Assembly: GCF_007989825.1 (NCBI RefSeq)
Contig: NZ_BJUA01000008.1
Coordinates: 119,840-183,839 of the forward strand
Reading direction: 5' to 3'
Origin: Cellulomonas persica
Lineage (GTDB): Bacteria > Actinomycetota > Actinomycetes > Actinomycetales > Cellulomonadaceae
Length of the DNA: 64,000 nucleotides
The position numbers and the translations under genes were made by a program. The notes beneath the pieces are model-generated. The model did not search any database. It was not told the origin of the DNA and saw only the letters and a program-made list of their open reading frames with translations. Shown in pieces: positions 9,682 through 18,387 of the stretch (positions are counted from its first letter, which is position 1; every line of letters starts with the position of its first letter).

Positions 9682-10101
9682 ATGCTCGCGCAGGGGACCT
9701 ACGACGCCGACTACATCGCAGACTGCCGGGCTCAGGTCGAGTCCGAGATCGCGGCGTTCGACATCGCGCGATCCGACAGCGACGTCGACGACACCGCGCT
9801 CGACGACCTCGAGGTGAGCTACTTCGCCGCGCTCGTGCTCGCGCTCGAGATGCGCTTCGTGCACCGGCTGCGCGCCAAGGAGGGCAACGACGGCAACGCG
9901 CTCAACGAGGTGCGCCTGCTGGCCCAGTCGCTCATGGCGAACGGCGGCCGGATGGTCGAGGACCCGAAGGTCGCGCTCGACCCGCAGCGCACCGTGCTGC
10001 ACACGCGTCCGGGTGAGGACATCGTCGTGCGCTACGACGACTTCGTGCGCCTGTCCCGCGCGTTCTTCGCTGAGATCGAGGCCCGCTACGTCGCCGACTG
10101 A
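9682..10101 (+). CDS. Conserved actinobacterial-type protein of unknown function
   Basis: 139 residues, acidic, no signal peptide and no membrane segment. The sequence is rich in predicted helix (VSYFAALVLALEMRFVHRLRAK and NALNEVRLLAQSLMANGG), and a charged loop ends in RTVLHTRPGEDIVVRYDDF. I do not recognise the family. The ATG at 9682 is supported by AGGGAG 8 nt upstream; the longer upstream reading is rejected. It is not coupled to either neighbour, with a 149-bp gap before it and a short hairpin after it. Confidence 0.7.
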   Translation: MLAQGTYDADYIADCRAQVESEIAAFDIARSDSDVDDTALDDLEVSYFAALVLALEMRFVHRLRAKEGNDGNALNEVRLLAQSLMANGGRMVEDPKVALDPQRTVLHTRPGEDIVVRYDDFVRLSRAFFAEIEARYVAD

Positions 10102-10124
10102 CGCGGTGCGCCGGGTGGCGATGC

Positions 10125-10141
10125 GTTCGCTCTGAGCGAAC
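10125..10141. terminator. Short perfect inverted repeat after the 9682 gene
   Basis: GTTCGCTC-T-GAGCGAAC is an 8-bp perfect palindrome with one central base, 24 bp beyond the stop codon. It could be a weak terminator or a binding site. The rest of the gap to 10369 holds no other structure I can support. Confidence 0.35.
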
Positions 10142-10368
10142 ATGCGCCCGGTGCGCGTTCCGCTCCGGGGAGTGCCGCGCGTAGCGCGTCTGCGGTGTCA
10201 CCGGCCACAGGAGCCGGCGACCGGCGCCACTGCCCAGGCGTCCGTCGGCATTCGGGTGATGGTGAGCAAACCGCCCAGAGCGTGCCTTTCTGTCCTGCCA
10301 GACTGCCCGGGCCGGGGGGTGGCCCTCCTGCAGCGCCCGACGCCGGGCGAGACACGAAGGGTGAGCGG

Positions 10369-10947
10369 ATGACCAGGAGAATGTGGTTCCGAGGCCTCGC
10401 GACCGCGGTGGTTGCGGCTACCGCGATCGCAGTCAGCGTCCCGGCAAGCGCCTCGACGCGGCTGAACGACGTCCAGTGGGGCAAGGCGTGCACGAGTCGT
10501 GACTTCTACGCCACCGTGAGCGCCAACGCCGAGCCGGACGGTCAGCCCAAGATCGACCTCGTGGGCCTCAAGTTCGGAGCTCGGCTCGACCTGTTGTGCG
10601 GCGGGGTCACGAAGGTCTGCATCCAGGGGCGCGTCACCGGCACGTCGTCGGCTCTCGGTTGGGCCGGATCGACGCCGTTCGGCGGGCTCCCCCTCGCGTT
10701 CGCGAGCTCGAGCATCTCGGGGCTCACGACCAAGACGCCGGTGTTCAACGGCACCTCGTGCTACAGCACGTCGAGCAGCACGTTCACCAAGTCGATCACG
10801 CTCGCGTCGGAGCAGGGGTACGTCTTCACCGGTGGTCGGGTGAAGCTGAAGCAGGTCAAGATCGAGTCGCGGGCCTACGTGGTGGTCAGTGGCGCGACGT
10901 ACTACACGCCGTGGGCGAGCCAGACCTACTCCAACCCTCTCGTCTGA
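10369..10947 (+). CDS. Secreted small protein with four cysteines, unknown function
   Basis: 192 residues. A Sec signal peptide covers about residues 1-29 (basic start MTRRMWFR, a hydrophobic core, cleavage after PASAS or near it). The mature part is about 160 residues, Ser/Thr/Gly-rich, probably beta-rich, with four Cys (in KACTSRD, LLCGG, KVCIQG and TSCYST) that could form two disulfides. No catalytic motif or known fold was recognised. An AAGG stretch about 10 nt upstream supports the ATG at 10369. It is followed by a very strong hairpin, so it is probably a single-gene transcript. Confidence 0.7.
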   Translation: MTRRMWFRGLATAVVAATAIAVSVPASASTRLNDVQWGKACTSRDFYATVSANAEPDGQPKIDLVGLKFGARLDLLCGGVTKVCIQGRVTGTSSALGWAGSTPFGGLPLAFASSSISGLTTKTPVFNGTSCYSTSSSTFTKSITLASEQGYVFTGGRVKLKQVKIESRAYVVVSGATYYTPWASQTYSNPLV

Positions 10948-10992
10948 TCTCGTCGAGCCCGCGCCGGCAAGCCCTCCCGGGCGGCTCGGCGT

Positions 10993-11032
10993 CACGTGGG
11001 TGGGTCGGCGCGAGCGCCGACCCACCCACGTG
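10993..11032. terminator. 18-bp perfect hairpin between convergent genes
   Basis: CACGTGGGTGGGTCGGCG (10993-11010) pairs perfectly with 11015-11032 around the loop CGAG. It can be extended by a CTCGGC/GCCGAG outer stem. It lies between the secreted protein and the minus-strand ABC gene and can act on both strands. No T-tract. Confidence 0.8.
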
Positions 11033-11141
11033 GGCCGAGGGCGATGCTGGGTACCACGACCTGTCGGCCACGGCCTGACCGCCGGTCAGTGGTCGTGCCG
11101 CGCAGCAGCTCCCGCTGACGAGTTGCAGGTCGCTCGCCCGT

Positions 11142-12881
11142 CTAGCTCGCGTCGTGCTGCCACGAGCGCCAGAGCGCCGCGTAGTCGCCGCCCGCCGCGA
11201 CGAGCTCGTCGTGCGGGCCGATCTCGGTGATCAGGCCGCCGTCGACCACGGCGACGCGGTCGGCGTCGTGCGCAGTGTGCAGGCGGTGCGCGATCGCCAC
11301 GACCGTGCGACCCGCGAGCACGCCGTTGAGCGAGCGCTCGAGGTGCCGCGCGGCCCGCGGGTCGAGCAGCGACGTCGCCTCGTCCAGGACCAGCGTGTGC
11401 GGGTCGAGCAGCACGAGCCGCGCGAGCGCGATCTGCTGGGCCTGCGCCGGCGTGAGCGGGGCACCGCCCGAGCCGATCTCGGTCGCGAGGCCCTCGGGCA
11501 GCGCGGCCACCCAGCCCCACGCGTCCACCGCCTCGAGCGCACGCCGCAGCGACTCCTGCGACGCGTCCGGGTCCGCGAGCCGCAGGTTGTCCGCGACCGT
11601 GCCGACGAACACGTGGTGCTCCTGGGTCACGAGCGCGACGTGCCCGCGCAGCTCCTCGAGCGGCAGGTCGACGAGCGGCACACCGCCCACGCTGACCGTC
11701 CCGCCCGTGGGCGGGTGGATGCCGGCCAGCATGCGGCCGAGCGTGGACTTGCCCGCGCCGGACGGACCGACCACGGCGAGCCGCTCACCCGAGCGCAGGT
11801 CGAGGTCGATGCCGTGCAGCACGTCGTGGCCCTCGCGGTACGCGTAGCGCAGCTCGCGCGCCGTGACGTCCTCGTCGACCGGGGTGCCCTCGCGCGCCTC
11901 GCGGTCCGGCTCCACGAGCCGGATGCCGACGATGCGTGCGAGCGAGGTCGCCGCGACCTGGATCTCGTCGAGCCAGAAGATCAGGTCCCAGACCGGCCCC
12001 GACACCTGGTACGTGTAGAGGACGATCGTCGCGACGACGCCCAGCGACACATGACCCTGCGAGACGAGCCAGCCGCCCCACAGCAGCACGGCGACGGGCG
12101 CGGCGGTGAACGCGAAGTCCACGCCCGGGAACAGCCCGGTGCGCAGGTTGAGGGTGACGCGCTCGGCGTCGAACGCCTCGCGCAGGTCATCCTCGACGCG
12201 GGCCTCGCGGCGCGGGCCCATCCGCAGCGCGTCGACCGTGCGCGCGCCCTCGACCGACTCCGTGATGGTGCCGTTGAGGGTCGCGTACGCGGCGGACTCG
12301 CGCAGGTAGGCAGGCGTCGCGCGGCGCAGGTACCAGCGCACGACCGCGAGCATGACCGGCACGCCCACGAACATCGCGAGCGCGACGAGCGGGGACAGCA
12401 CGACGCACGCGACCACCGTCAGCGTGATCGTCACGATCGCGACGATCACGCGCGGCACCCCGAAGCGCACCGCGTTCTGCAGCTTGTTGACGTCGTTCGT
12501 CGTGCGGGCGACGAGGTCACCCGTGCCCGCCCGCTCGACCGTCGACAGCGGCAGCGACGTCACCGTCTCGATGAACTCCTCGCGCAGATCGGCGAAGACC
12601 ATCTCGCCGAACAGCATCGAGCTGCGCTGCGCGAACCGCGTGAGCACGGTCTGACCGAGCACCGCGCCTGCGCCGAGCGCGACGAGGCTGTTGACGTAGC
12701 CGGTCGTCGTGCCGTCGGCGACCGCGTCGACGAGCCGGCCGAGGATCCACGGCCCGGCCAGGCCGAGGATCGCGGCGCACGTGTGCAGCACGGCGATGCC
12801 GCTCAGCGGCCGGCGGTGCGCGCGCAGGAGGTGGAGCGCGTACGCACGGACCGTCGCCGCGTCGGCGATGGGCAGCTTCAC
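11142..12881 (-). CDS. ABC exporter half-transporter with intact Walker A/B but degenerate signature motif
   Basis: 579-residue half transporter: six-helix membrane domain (about 20-310) fused to an ATPase domain. The Walker A GPSGAGKST (371-379), Walker B LVLDEATS (about 494-501) and the H-loop in AIAHRLHT are intact. The signature motif that should read LSGGQ is LTPAQ (about 475-479, followed by AQQIALAR). The GTG start overlaps the stop of the upstream half transporter by 4 bp (GTGA), so the two almost certainly form a heterodimer. Its signature loss mirrors the damage in the partner, leaving one complete composite ATP site. Substrate unknown; drug, lipid or peptide export are all possible. 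Ends 110 bp before a strong bidirectional hairpin. Confidence 0.9.
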   Translation of the reverse strand: MKLPIADAATVRAYALHLLRAHRRPLSGIAVLHTCAAILGLAGPWILGRLVDAVADGTTTGYVNSLVALGAGAVLGQTVLTRFAQRSSMLFGEMVFADLREEFIETVTSLPLSTVERAGTGDLVARTTNDVNKLQNAVRFGVPRVIVAIVTITLTVVACVVLSPLVALAMFVGVPVMLAVVRWYLRRATPAYLRESAAYATLNGTITESVEGARTVDALRMGPRREARVEDDLREAFDAERVTLNLRTGLFPGVDFAFTAAPVAVLLWGGWLVSQGHVSLGVVATIVLYTYQVSGPVWDLIFWLDEIQVAATSLARIVGIRLVEPDREAREGTPVDEDVTARELRYAYREGHDVLHGIDLDLRSGERLAVVGPSGAGKSTLGRMLAGIHPPTGGTVSVGGVPLVDLPLEELRGHVALVTQEHHVFVGTVADNLRLADPDASQESLRRALEAVDAWGWVAALPEGLATEIGSGGAPLTPAQAQQIALARLVLLDPHTLVLDEATSLLDPRAARHLERSLNGVLAGRTVVAIAHRLHTAHDADRVAVVDGGLITEIGPHDELVAAGGDYAALWRSWQHDAS

Positions 12882-14794
12882 GACCGTCCTCCTCTCGTCT
12901 CGGTGGTCCCGGCGGTCTGGCCGTCGAGCTGACCGTTCATCAGGGCGTCGAACGCCTCGTCGGCGATCGGGTCGTCGCGCGTCACGTCGGCGTGACTCGT
13001 CACCAGCGCAGGGACGCCGTGGGGCGGCGTCTCGTCGTCCAGGTGACGTTCCACGACGCGCCGGTACGCGGTGCCCTGCTCGTCCGGGCGGGCCAGCAGC
13101 TCGGCGTGCGTCCCGGTGGCGACCACCCGGCCGTCCACCAGGAGCTGCACCTCGTCGACGTGGTCGAGCACGAGCGGCGACGCCGTCACGATCAGCGTCG
13201 CGCGTCCCCGGCGCTCGCCGGCGAGCCGGGCCGCGATGCGCGCCTCGGTGTGCGCGTCGACCGCGGACGTCGGCTCGACCAGCAGCAGGATCTCCGGGTC
13301 GAGCAGGAGCGCACGTGCGAGCGCGACGCGCTGGCGCTGACCGCCCGACAGGGACCGCCCCTTCTCCGGGATCTCACCCGCGAGCCCGTCCGGCACGGAG
13401 TCGAGCACGTCGTGCGCGTCCGCGAGCGCGATCGCGCGCAGCAGACGCTCGGCGTCGCCCGGGCCGTGCACGTCGAGCTCGTTCGCGAGCGTGCCCGAGA
13501 ACAGGTGCGGCGTCGCCTCGGCGAGCAGGATGCGCTCGCGCACGACCTGCTTGTCGAGCTCGGCCAGCAGCACGCCGCCCAGGCGCACCGGTGTGTCGAC
13601 CTCGGCCTCGTCGTCGAACCGGCCCATGCGCGTGGCGACCGCCGCCGACTCGTCGGGGTCGGCACAGACCAGCGCGCTGACCCGACCGGGCCGGACCGTC
13701 ACGCCCGACGTCTCGTCGACCAGCGGCACCCCTGCAGGGGGCGGCGCCTGCGTGCCCGGGCGCGCGCCCGTGGCCGGCACCACGCGCAGGACGTTGAGCA
13801 CCTTGCCCGCGCCGACGTGGGCGCGCGTCGCGGACTGCACCGTGTACGTCATCTGCTGGACCGGCCACGCCAGGAACGCGGCGAAGCCGTACGCCTGCAC
13901 GAGCTGCCCCGGGGTGATCTCGCCCGTGACGGCCAGGTGCGCGCCGTACCAGATGAGCACCACGACGAACGCGCCCGGCAGCAGCACCTGCAGCGCGTCG
14001 AGCCAGGACTGCGTGACCGCGACGGCCTCGCCCTTGCGCCGCACGAGCTGCGACTGCTCGCGGTAGCGGGCCGTGAACACGCCCTCGCCGCCGATCCCGC
14101 GCAGGATGCGCAGGCCCGAGACGGTGTCGGAGCCGAGCGTCGTGAGCCGGCCCGACGCCTCGCGCTGCGCCGCCTGGCGGCGCTGCAGCGGCTTGACCAG
14201 CGCCGCGATGCAGATCGTGACGGTCGGCAGGCCGAGCACGACGATCAGGCCGAGCGACACCGAGGTGCGCAGCATGACGAACGCCGCGATGCCGTACGCC
14301 ACGATCGAGCCGATGAAGCGCGGCAAGGTGTGGAAGATCTCACCGATGCGCAGCGCGTCGTTCGCGACGGCCGAGACGACCTCACCCGTCGGCAGCTCCG
14401 CGGTGATGGTGTGTCCCGAGCGGGCGACGCGGCGGCCGACGAGCTGGGACGCGGCGAACGAGGCCCGCAGCCAGTTCTCGACGTCGAAGCGGTGGCCGAT
14501 CGCCGACGCCGCGGCCGAGATCACGCCGAGCCCCGCGAGCGCACCGGCGGCCCGCACCAGGTCCGAGCCGAACCCGTGCGCGAGGCCGGAGTCGATCGCG
14601 TGGCCGGTCACGTACGGCAGCGCGGCCTGGCACGAGAACATGAGGACGCCGAGCAGGACGCCGGCGGTGAGGATGCCCCACTGCCGGCGCGCCTGCCAGA
14701 GCAGGTACGCCACGGGCCCCGTCAGAGGCGGGGTACCCGGGTCAGCCAAGGGGAGGGATCGCACTCGTTCCACGTTACGGGCGGGTACTGACAC
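12878..14794 (-). CDS. ABC exporter half-transporter with lost Walker A and Walker B, intact LSGGQ
   Basis: 638-residue partner of the downstream half transporter. The membrane domain (about 25-320) looks ordinary. In the ATPase domain the Walker A is gone: [10 protein letters not shown] (about 376-385) replaces GxxGxGKS/T. Walker B reads [12 protein letters not shown] (about 502-513), with Val for the Mg-binding Asp, and the H-loop histidine is missing (TASPLVLD). The signature LSGGQRQR (about 481-488) is perfect. The protein therefore can supply only the signature to a shared site. A roughly 75-residue acidic tail follows. The start is GTG at 14794; an in-frame GTG at 14764 sits 7 nt after a TAACGT box and may be the true leaderless start. 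Confidence 0.88.
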   Translation of the reverse strand: MSVPARNVERVRSLPLADPGTPPLTGPVAYLLWQARRQWGILTAGVLLGVLMFSCQAALPYVTGHAIDSGLAHGFGSDLVRAAGALAGLGVISAAASAIGHRFDVENWLRASFAASQLVGRRVARSGHTITAELPTGEVVSAVANDALRIGEIFHTLPRFIGSIVAYGIAAFVMLRTSVSLGLIVVLGLPTVTICIAALVKPLQRRQAAQREASGRLTTLGSDTVSGLRILRGIGGEGVFTARYREQSQLVRRKGEAVAVTQSWLDALQVLLPGAFVVVLIWYGAHLAVTGEITPGQLVQAYGFAAFLAWPVQQMTYTVQSATRAHVGAGKVLNVLRVVPATGARPGTQAPPPAGVPLVDETSGVTVRPGRVSALVCADPDESAAVATRMGRFDDEAEVDTPVRLGGVLLAELDKQVVRERILLAEATPHLFSGTLANELDVHGPGDAERLLRAIALADAHDVLDSVPDGLAGEIPEKGRSLSGGQRQRVALARALLLDPEILLLVEPTSAVDAHTEARIAARLAGERRGRATLIVTASPLVLDHVDEVQLLVDGRVVATGTHAELLARPDEQGTAYRRVVERHLDDETPPHGVPALVTSHADVTRDDPIADEAFDALMNGQLDGQTAGTTETRGGRS

Positions 14795-14886
14795 GGCTCG
14801 ACTGCTTTTCGCCGGTCCGGCCGAGAGTCGCTACGAGGCCGGTGCGCAGCAGGTGGACGGCGGCCGGAGCAGCGGGGTGCGGCGAC

Positions 14887-14892
14887 TACCCT
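14887..14892 (+). promoter_or_regulatory. -10 box TACCCT of guaA, leaderless spacing
   Basis: TACCCT ends 6 nt before the GTG at 14899. Only a G-run lies between, so the transcript probably starts at the codon. This decides the guaA start. Confidence 0.6.
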
Positions 14893-14898
14893 GGGGGG

Positions 14899-16485
14899 GT
14901 GACTCAGACGCCTGAGCAGCCGACAGCTCACCGCCCGGTCCTCGTCGTCGACTTCGGCGCGCAGTACGCCCAGCTCATCGCGCGCCGCGTGCGCGAGGCG
15001 AACGTGTACTCCGAGATCGTCCCGCACACCGCGAGCGTCGACGCGCTGCTCGCGAAGGACCCCGCCGCGATCATCCTCTCGGGCGGTCCGTCGTCCGTGT
15101 ACGCCGACGGCGCCCCGTTCGTCGACCCCGCGCTGTTCGAGGCGGGCGTGCCGGTCCTGGGCATCTGCTACGGCTTCCAGGCCATGGCGCAGGCGCTCGG
15201 CGGGACGGTCGCGCAGACGGGGGTGCGCGAGTACGGCGGTACCGCGGTCGAGGTGACCGCGTCCGGCACCGTGCTGGCGGGCAGCCCCGAGCAGCAGACC
15301 GTGTGGATGAGCCACGGCGACGCGGTGCACGCCGCGCCCGAGGGCTTCGACGTGCTCGCGACGAGCGAGGGCTCGCCCGTCGCCGCGTTCGAGAACCGCG
15401 AGCGTCGCCTGTTCGGCGTGCAGTGGCACCCCGAGGTCAAGCACTCGCCGCTCGGGCAGAAGGCGCTCGAGAACTTCCTCTACTCCGGCGCGGGCCTGAC
15501 GCCCGACTGGAACCCGGGCAACGTCATCGCCGAGCAGGTCGAGCGCATCCGCGCGCAGGTCGGCGACGCGCGCGTGGTCTGCGGGCTGTCCGGCGGTGTC
15601 GACTCGTCCGTCGCGGCCGCGCTCGTGCAGCGCGCCGTCGGTGACCAGCTGACGTGCGTGTTCGTCGACCACGGGCTGCTGCGCGCGGGCGAGGCCGAGC
15701 AGGTCGAGAAGGACTTCGTCGCCTCGACGGGCGTGCGGCTCAAGGTCGTCGACGCGCGTGCGCGGTTCCTGCAGGCGCTCGCGGGCCACACCGACCCCGA
15801 GACCAAGCGCAAGATCATCGGTCGCGAGTTCATCCGCGTGTTCGAGGACGCCGCGCGCGAGGTCGTCGCCGAGTCGGGCGAGTCGGGCTCCGAGGTCAAG
15901 TTCCTGGTCCAGGGCACGCTGTACCCGGACGTCGTGGAGTCCGGCGGCGGCGAGGGCGCGGCGAACATCAAGTCGCACCACAACGTGGGCGGTCTGCCCG
16001 ACGACCTGCAGTTCGAGCTCGTCGAGCCGCTGCGCACGCTGTTCAAGGACGAGGTCCGCGCGGTCGGTCTCGAGCTCGGCGTGCCCGAGGCGATCGTGTG
16101 GCGCCAGCCGTTCCCCGGCCCCGGCCTGGGCATCCGCATCATCGGCGAGGTCACCGCGGAGCGGCTCGACGTGCTGCGGGCCGCGGACGCGATCGCCCGC
16201 GAGGAGCTCACGAAGGCCGGGCTCGACCGCGAGATCTGGCAGTGCCCCGTGGTGCTGCTCGCCGACGTGCGCTCGGTCGGCGTCCAGGGCGACGGCCGCA
16301 CCTACGGCCACCCGATCGTGCTGCGGCCCGTGTCGTCGGAGGACGCCATGACGGCCGACTGGACCCGCATGCCGTACGACGTGCTCGCGACCATCTCGAC
16401 GCGCATCACCAACGAGGTGCCCGAGGTCAACCGTGTCGTCCTCGACGTCACGAGCAAGCCGCCGGGCACGATCGAGTGGGAGTGA
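14899..16485 (+). CDS. guaA: GMP synthase (glutamine-hydrolysing)
   Basis: Amidates XMP to GMP with ATP and glutamine; cytosolic purine synthesis. 528 residues. The N-terminal glutaminase domain carries the catalytic C90 in GICYGFQ and the downstream WHPEVKHS with its His-Glu pair. The ATP-pyrophosphatase domain carries the P-loop SGGVDSS (231-237), and the C-terminal dimerisation domain contains [19 protein letters not shown] and ends KPPGTIEWE. All key residues are present. The GTG at 14899 is selected because of the -10 box 6 nt upstream. Its stop overlaps or nearly abuts the DUF3817 gene, a neighbour pair seen in other actinobacteria. Confidence 0.98.
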   Translation: MTQTPEQPTAHRPVLVVDFGAQYAQLIARRVREANVYSEIVPHTASVDALLAKDPAAIILSGGPSSVYADGAPFVDPALFEAGVPVLGICYGFQAMAQALGGTVAQTGVREYGGTAVEVTASGTVLAGSPEQQTVWMSHGDAVHAAPEGFDVLATSEGSPVAAFENRERRLFGVQWHPEVKHSPLGQKALENFLYSGAGLTPDWNPGNVIAEQVERIRAQVGDARVVCGLSGGVDSSVAAALVQRAVGDQLTCVFVDHGLLRAGEAEQVEKDFVASTGVRLKVVDARARFLQALAGHTDPETKRKIIGREFIRVFEDAAREVVAESGESGSEVKFLVQGTLYPDVVESGGGEGAANIKSHHNVGGLPDDLQFELVEPLRTLFKDEVRAVGLELGVPEAIVWRQPFPGPGLGIRIIGEVTAERLDVLRAADAIAREELTKAGLDREIWQCPVVLLADVRSVGVQGDGRTYGHPIVLRPVSSEDAMTADWTRMPYDVLATISTRITNEVPEVNRVVLDVTSKPPGTIEWE

Positions 16486-16520
16486 CGGCCGGAGTGGGGG
16501 ACGTGGGGAAGGACCAGGAC

Positions 16521-16955
16521 GTGACGACGGACGCTCAGACGCCGACAGGCCCCGCCACGCCGACCGGCCCCGCTGCGCCGACCGGCACTGCCACGCCCAC
16601 GGCGTGGAGCCGCAAGGCGCGGGGTGCGGTGACGCGTTACCGCGTGCTGGCGTGGATCACCGGGACGATGCTGCTGCTGCTCTGCGTCGAGATGGTGCTC
16701 AAGTACGTCGTGCACGCCGACGACGTCGCGGCGACGTTCGCGTGGATCCCGTTCGCGCACGGGTGGATCTACGTGGTCTACCTCGTGACGGTGTTCGACC
16801 TGTGGGCGACGATGCGCTGGACGTTCGGGCGGCTGGTCACCATGGCGCTCGCGGGCGTCGTGCCGGTGATGTCGTTCGTGCTCGAGCGCCGCGTGCACGC
16901 GCAGGCGCTCGCGCGCGTGGAAGCCGCCGAGGCCGCGCCGCCGGCCGTCGGCTGA
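16521..16955 (+). CDS. DUF3817 small membrane protein downstream of guaA
   Basis: About 144 residues: a Thr/Pro/Ala-rich cytoplasmic lead (TPTGPATPTGPAAPTG) followed by a compact three-helix membrane domain (about 45-66, 75-95 and 105-125) typical of DUF3817. No enzymatic role is known for the family. AAGGA lies 7 nt before the GTG at 16521. A second in-frame GTG at 16482 overlaps the guaA stop as GTGA and would add 13 residues by translational coupling, so the start is open. Co-transcription with guaA is likely. Confidence 0.75.
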   Translation: MTTDAQTPTGPATPTGPAAPTGTATPTAWSRKARGAVTRYRVLAWITGTMLLLLCVEMVLKYVVHADDVAATFAWIPFAHGWIYVVYLVTVFDLWATMRWTFGRLVTMALAGVVPVMSFVLERRVHAQALARVEAAEAAPPAVG

Positions 16956-17170
16956 CCCGACCCCCGGCGCGCACCGCCACCCCTCTCGCGTGAGCACGCA
17001 CGGGCGGCGCCGACGCCCGCGCGACGCGCCGGGAACGTCCCGGAAGGCCCGTGCGCGTGCGGTTCGTCCCCAGATCGCTACAGTCGACCTGCAGGAACGT
17101 TCATGCGCACGGCGCACGGCCCCTGCACCCGTCGGGTGACCGGGGATCGCTCGAGAGAGGGGAACCGCAC

Positions 17171-17887
17171 GTGGCGACCACTGCAGGTAAGCGCGGAGCT
17201 CGGGGGCTCGGCCTCTGGGTCATCGTCTTCGGGATCCTGTTCATCGTGGCCGGTGCGGTCACGTGGGGTCTGGTGGCGAGCAACCTCGCCGCCGAGAAGA
17301 TCACCGTCTCCGACGACGCCTCGGCCTTCCAGGGCCAGCTCGTCGACACGCCGTGGGAGGCGTGGGTCCAGGCCGACATCATCAACCACCATGCGCTCGA
17401 CGCCTCGGGCGGCAAGACCTACGCCGAGCTGGACCGTGAGGACCCGACGCGCGAGACGATGATGACCGCGTCGTTCCTGAGGGCGTCGCTGTTCACCTCG
17501 GTCGTCGCCTTCGGCGTGGCCCTGCTGGTCGTGGGCATCGGGGTGGTCCTGCTGCTCATCGGCTTCGCGTTGCGACGCCTGAGCCCGGTCGACGTCGACG
17601 ACACCGTGGTCCGGACCGACTCGGCAGGACCCGCGCCGGTCGCGGCCCCCGTCGCGGCGCCCGCTCGGCCCGTGACCGCAGCCCCGGTCACGACGGCAGC
17701 TCCGGTCACGACGGCAGCGCCCGCGGCGCCGCCGGCCACCACGCCGCCTCCGACGACGGCACCTGCGACGACCGCGGTGCCGCCCACGACGACGAGCACG
17801 ACGGCCGCCCCGCCGCCGTCCGCCCCGCCGTCGCACGTGGCGCCGGACCCTGTGGTCGACCCGGACCGCGACGAGCCGCGCGCCTGA
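17171..17887 (+). CDS. Two-helix membrane protein with Pro/Thr/Ala-rich tail, unknown function
   Basis: 238 residues. Helix 1 at about 11-33 (LGLWVIVFGILFIVAGAVTWG) and helix 2 at about 107-135 (FTSVVAFGVALLVVGIGVVL) bracket a roughly 70-residue segment predicted to lie outside. The C-terminal 90 residues are low complexity (APVTTAAP, TTTSTTAAPPP repeats) and should lie inside or span the wall. Similar low-complexity actinobacterial proteins are often mislabelled as a LigA dioxygenase; nothing here supports an enzyme. The GTG at 17171 follows a GAGAGAGGGG ribosome binding site. Confidence 0.65.
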   Translation: MATTAGKRGARGLGLWVIVFGILFIVAGAVTWGLVASNLAAEKITVSDDASAFQGQLVDTPWEAWVQADIINHHALDASGGKTYAELDREDPTRETMMTASFLRASLFTSVVAFGVALLVVGIGVVLLLIGFALRRLSPVDVDDTVVRTDSAGPAPVAAPVAAPARPVTAAPVTTAAPVTTAAPAAPPATTPPPTTAPATTAVPPTTTSTTAAPPPSAPPSHVAPDPVVDPDRDEPRA

Positions 17888-17937
17888 CGGCCCGGCTCCG
17901 GTCTGCGCCGACGCCGCCGACGCCGCCGACCTGAGCA

Positions 17938-17984
17938 CGCACGAGGGCCCCTCATCCCGCCGGTGGATGAGGGGCCCTCGTGCG
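17938..17984. terminator. 20-bp perfect hairpin between convergent genes
   Basis: The arm CGCACGAGGGCCCCTCATCC (17938-17957) pairs perfectly with 17965-17984 across a 7-nt loop. It separates the plus-strand membrane protein from the minus-strand PspC-linked pair and serves both. No T-tract. Confidence 0.85.
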
Positions 17985-17991
17985 CGTGCGG

Positions 17992-18387
17992 TCAGCGGCG
18001 GCGACGAGCGCCCGAGACGATCGAGCCGACGAGCAGCGCGACGCCCGCACCGGCGACCAGCACGATGGCCGCGACGTCGACGTCGATGTGCCGCCCACCG
18101 GCCCAGGCGAGCACGCCGACCCCCAGGACCGCGAGGACCAGGCCCCACACGACGGTCCCGACGCGCGGTCCGCGCTCGGGCCGCTCGACCGGGGCGACGG
18201 GCGCCGGGTCGTGCGTGGCCGGTGCCGAGGACGACTGCGTGGTCGGCGCCGCGTCGTGCGCCGGCAGGTCCGTCAGCGTGGGCGCGGTCGGACCGTCGGC
18301 GGGCTGTGCTCCCGGCTCGGCGCCGAGGACCTGCGTGCGGTCGTCGTCCCCGGAGGCTCCGGTCGTGGGCTTCGGTTCGGTGCTCAT
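17992..18387 (-). CDS. Small membrane protein coupled to the PspC/toastrack protein
   Basis: 131 residues: about 75 disordered Thr/Pro/Ala-rich residues, then two closely spaced helices (VGTVVWGLVLAVLGVGVLAW and VAAIVLVAGAGVALLVGSIV) and a basic end (SGARRRR). The ATG overlaps the stop of the upstream PspC protein by 4 bp (ATGA), so it is part of the same unit. LiaI-like small two-helix proteins often accompany toastrack proteins; that role is an inference from the neighbourhood. Confidence 0.65.
   Translation of the reverse strand: MSTEPKPTTGASGDDDRTQVLGAEPGAQPADGPTAPTLTDLPAHDAAPTTQSSSAPATHDPAPVAPVERPERGPRVGTVVWGLVLAVLGVGVLAWAGGRHIDVDVAAIVLVAGAGVALLVGSIVSGARRRR

Noticed and set aside
17171..17887. 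Calling the Pro/Thr/Ala-rich membrane protein a LigA-type ring-opening dioxygenase
   Set aside because: Such labels arise from low-complexity matches. Two membrane helices and a repeat tail are all that is visible.
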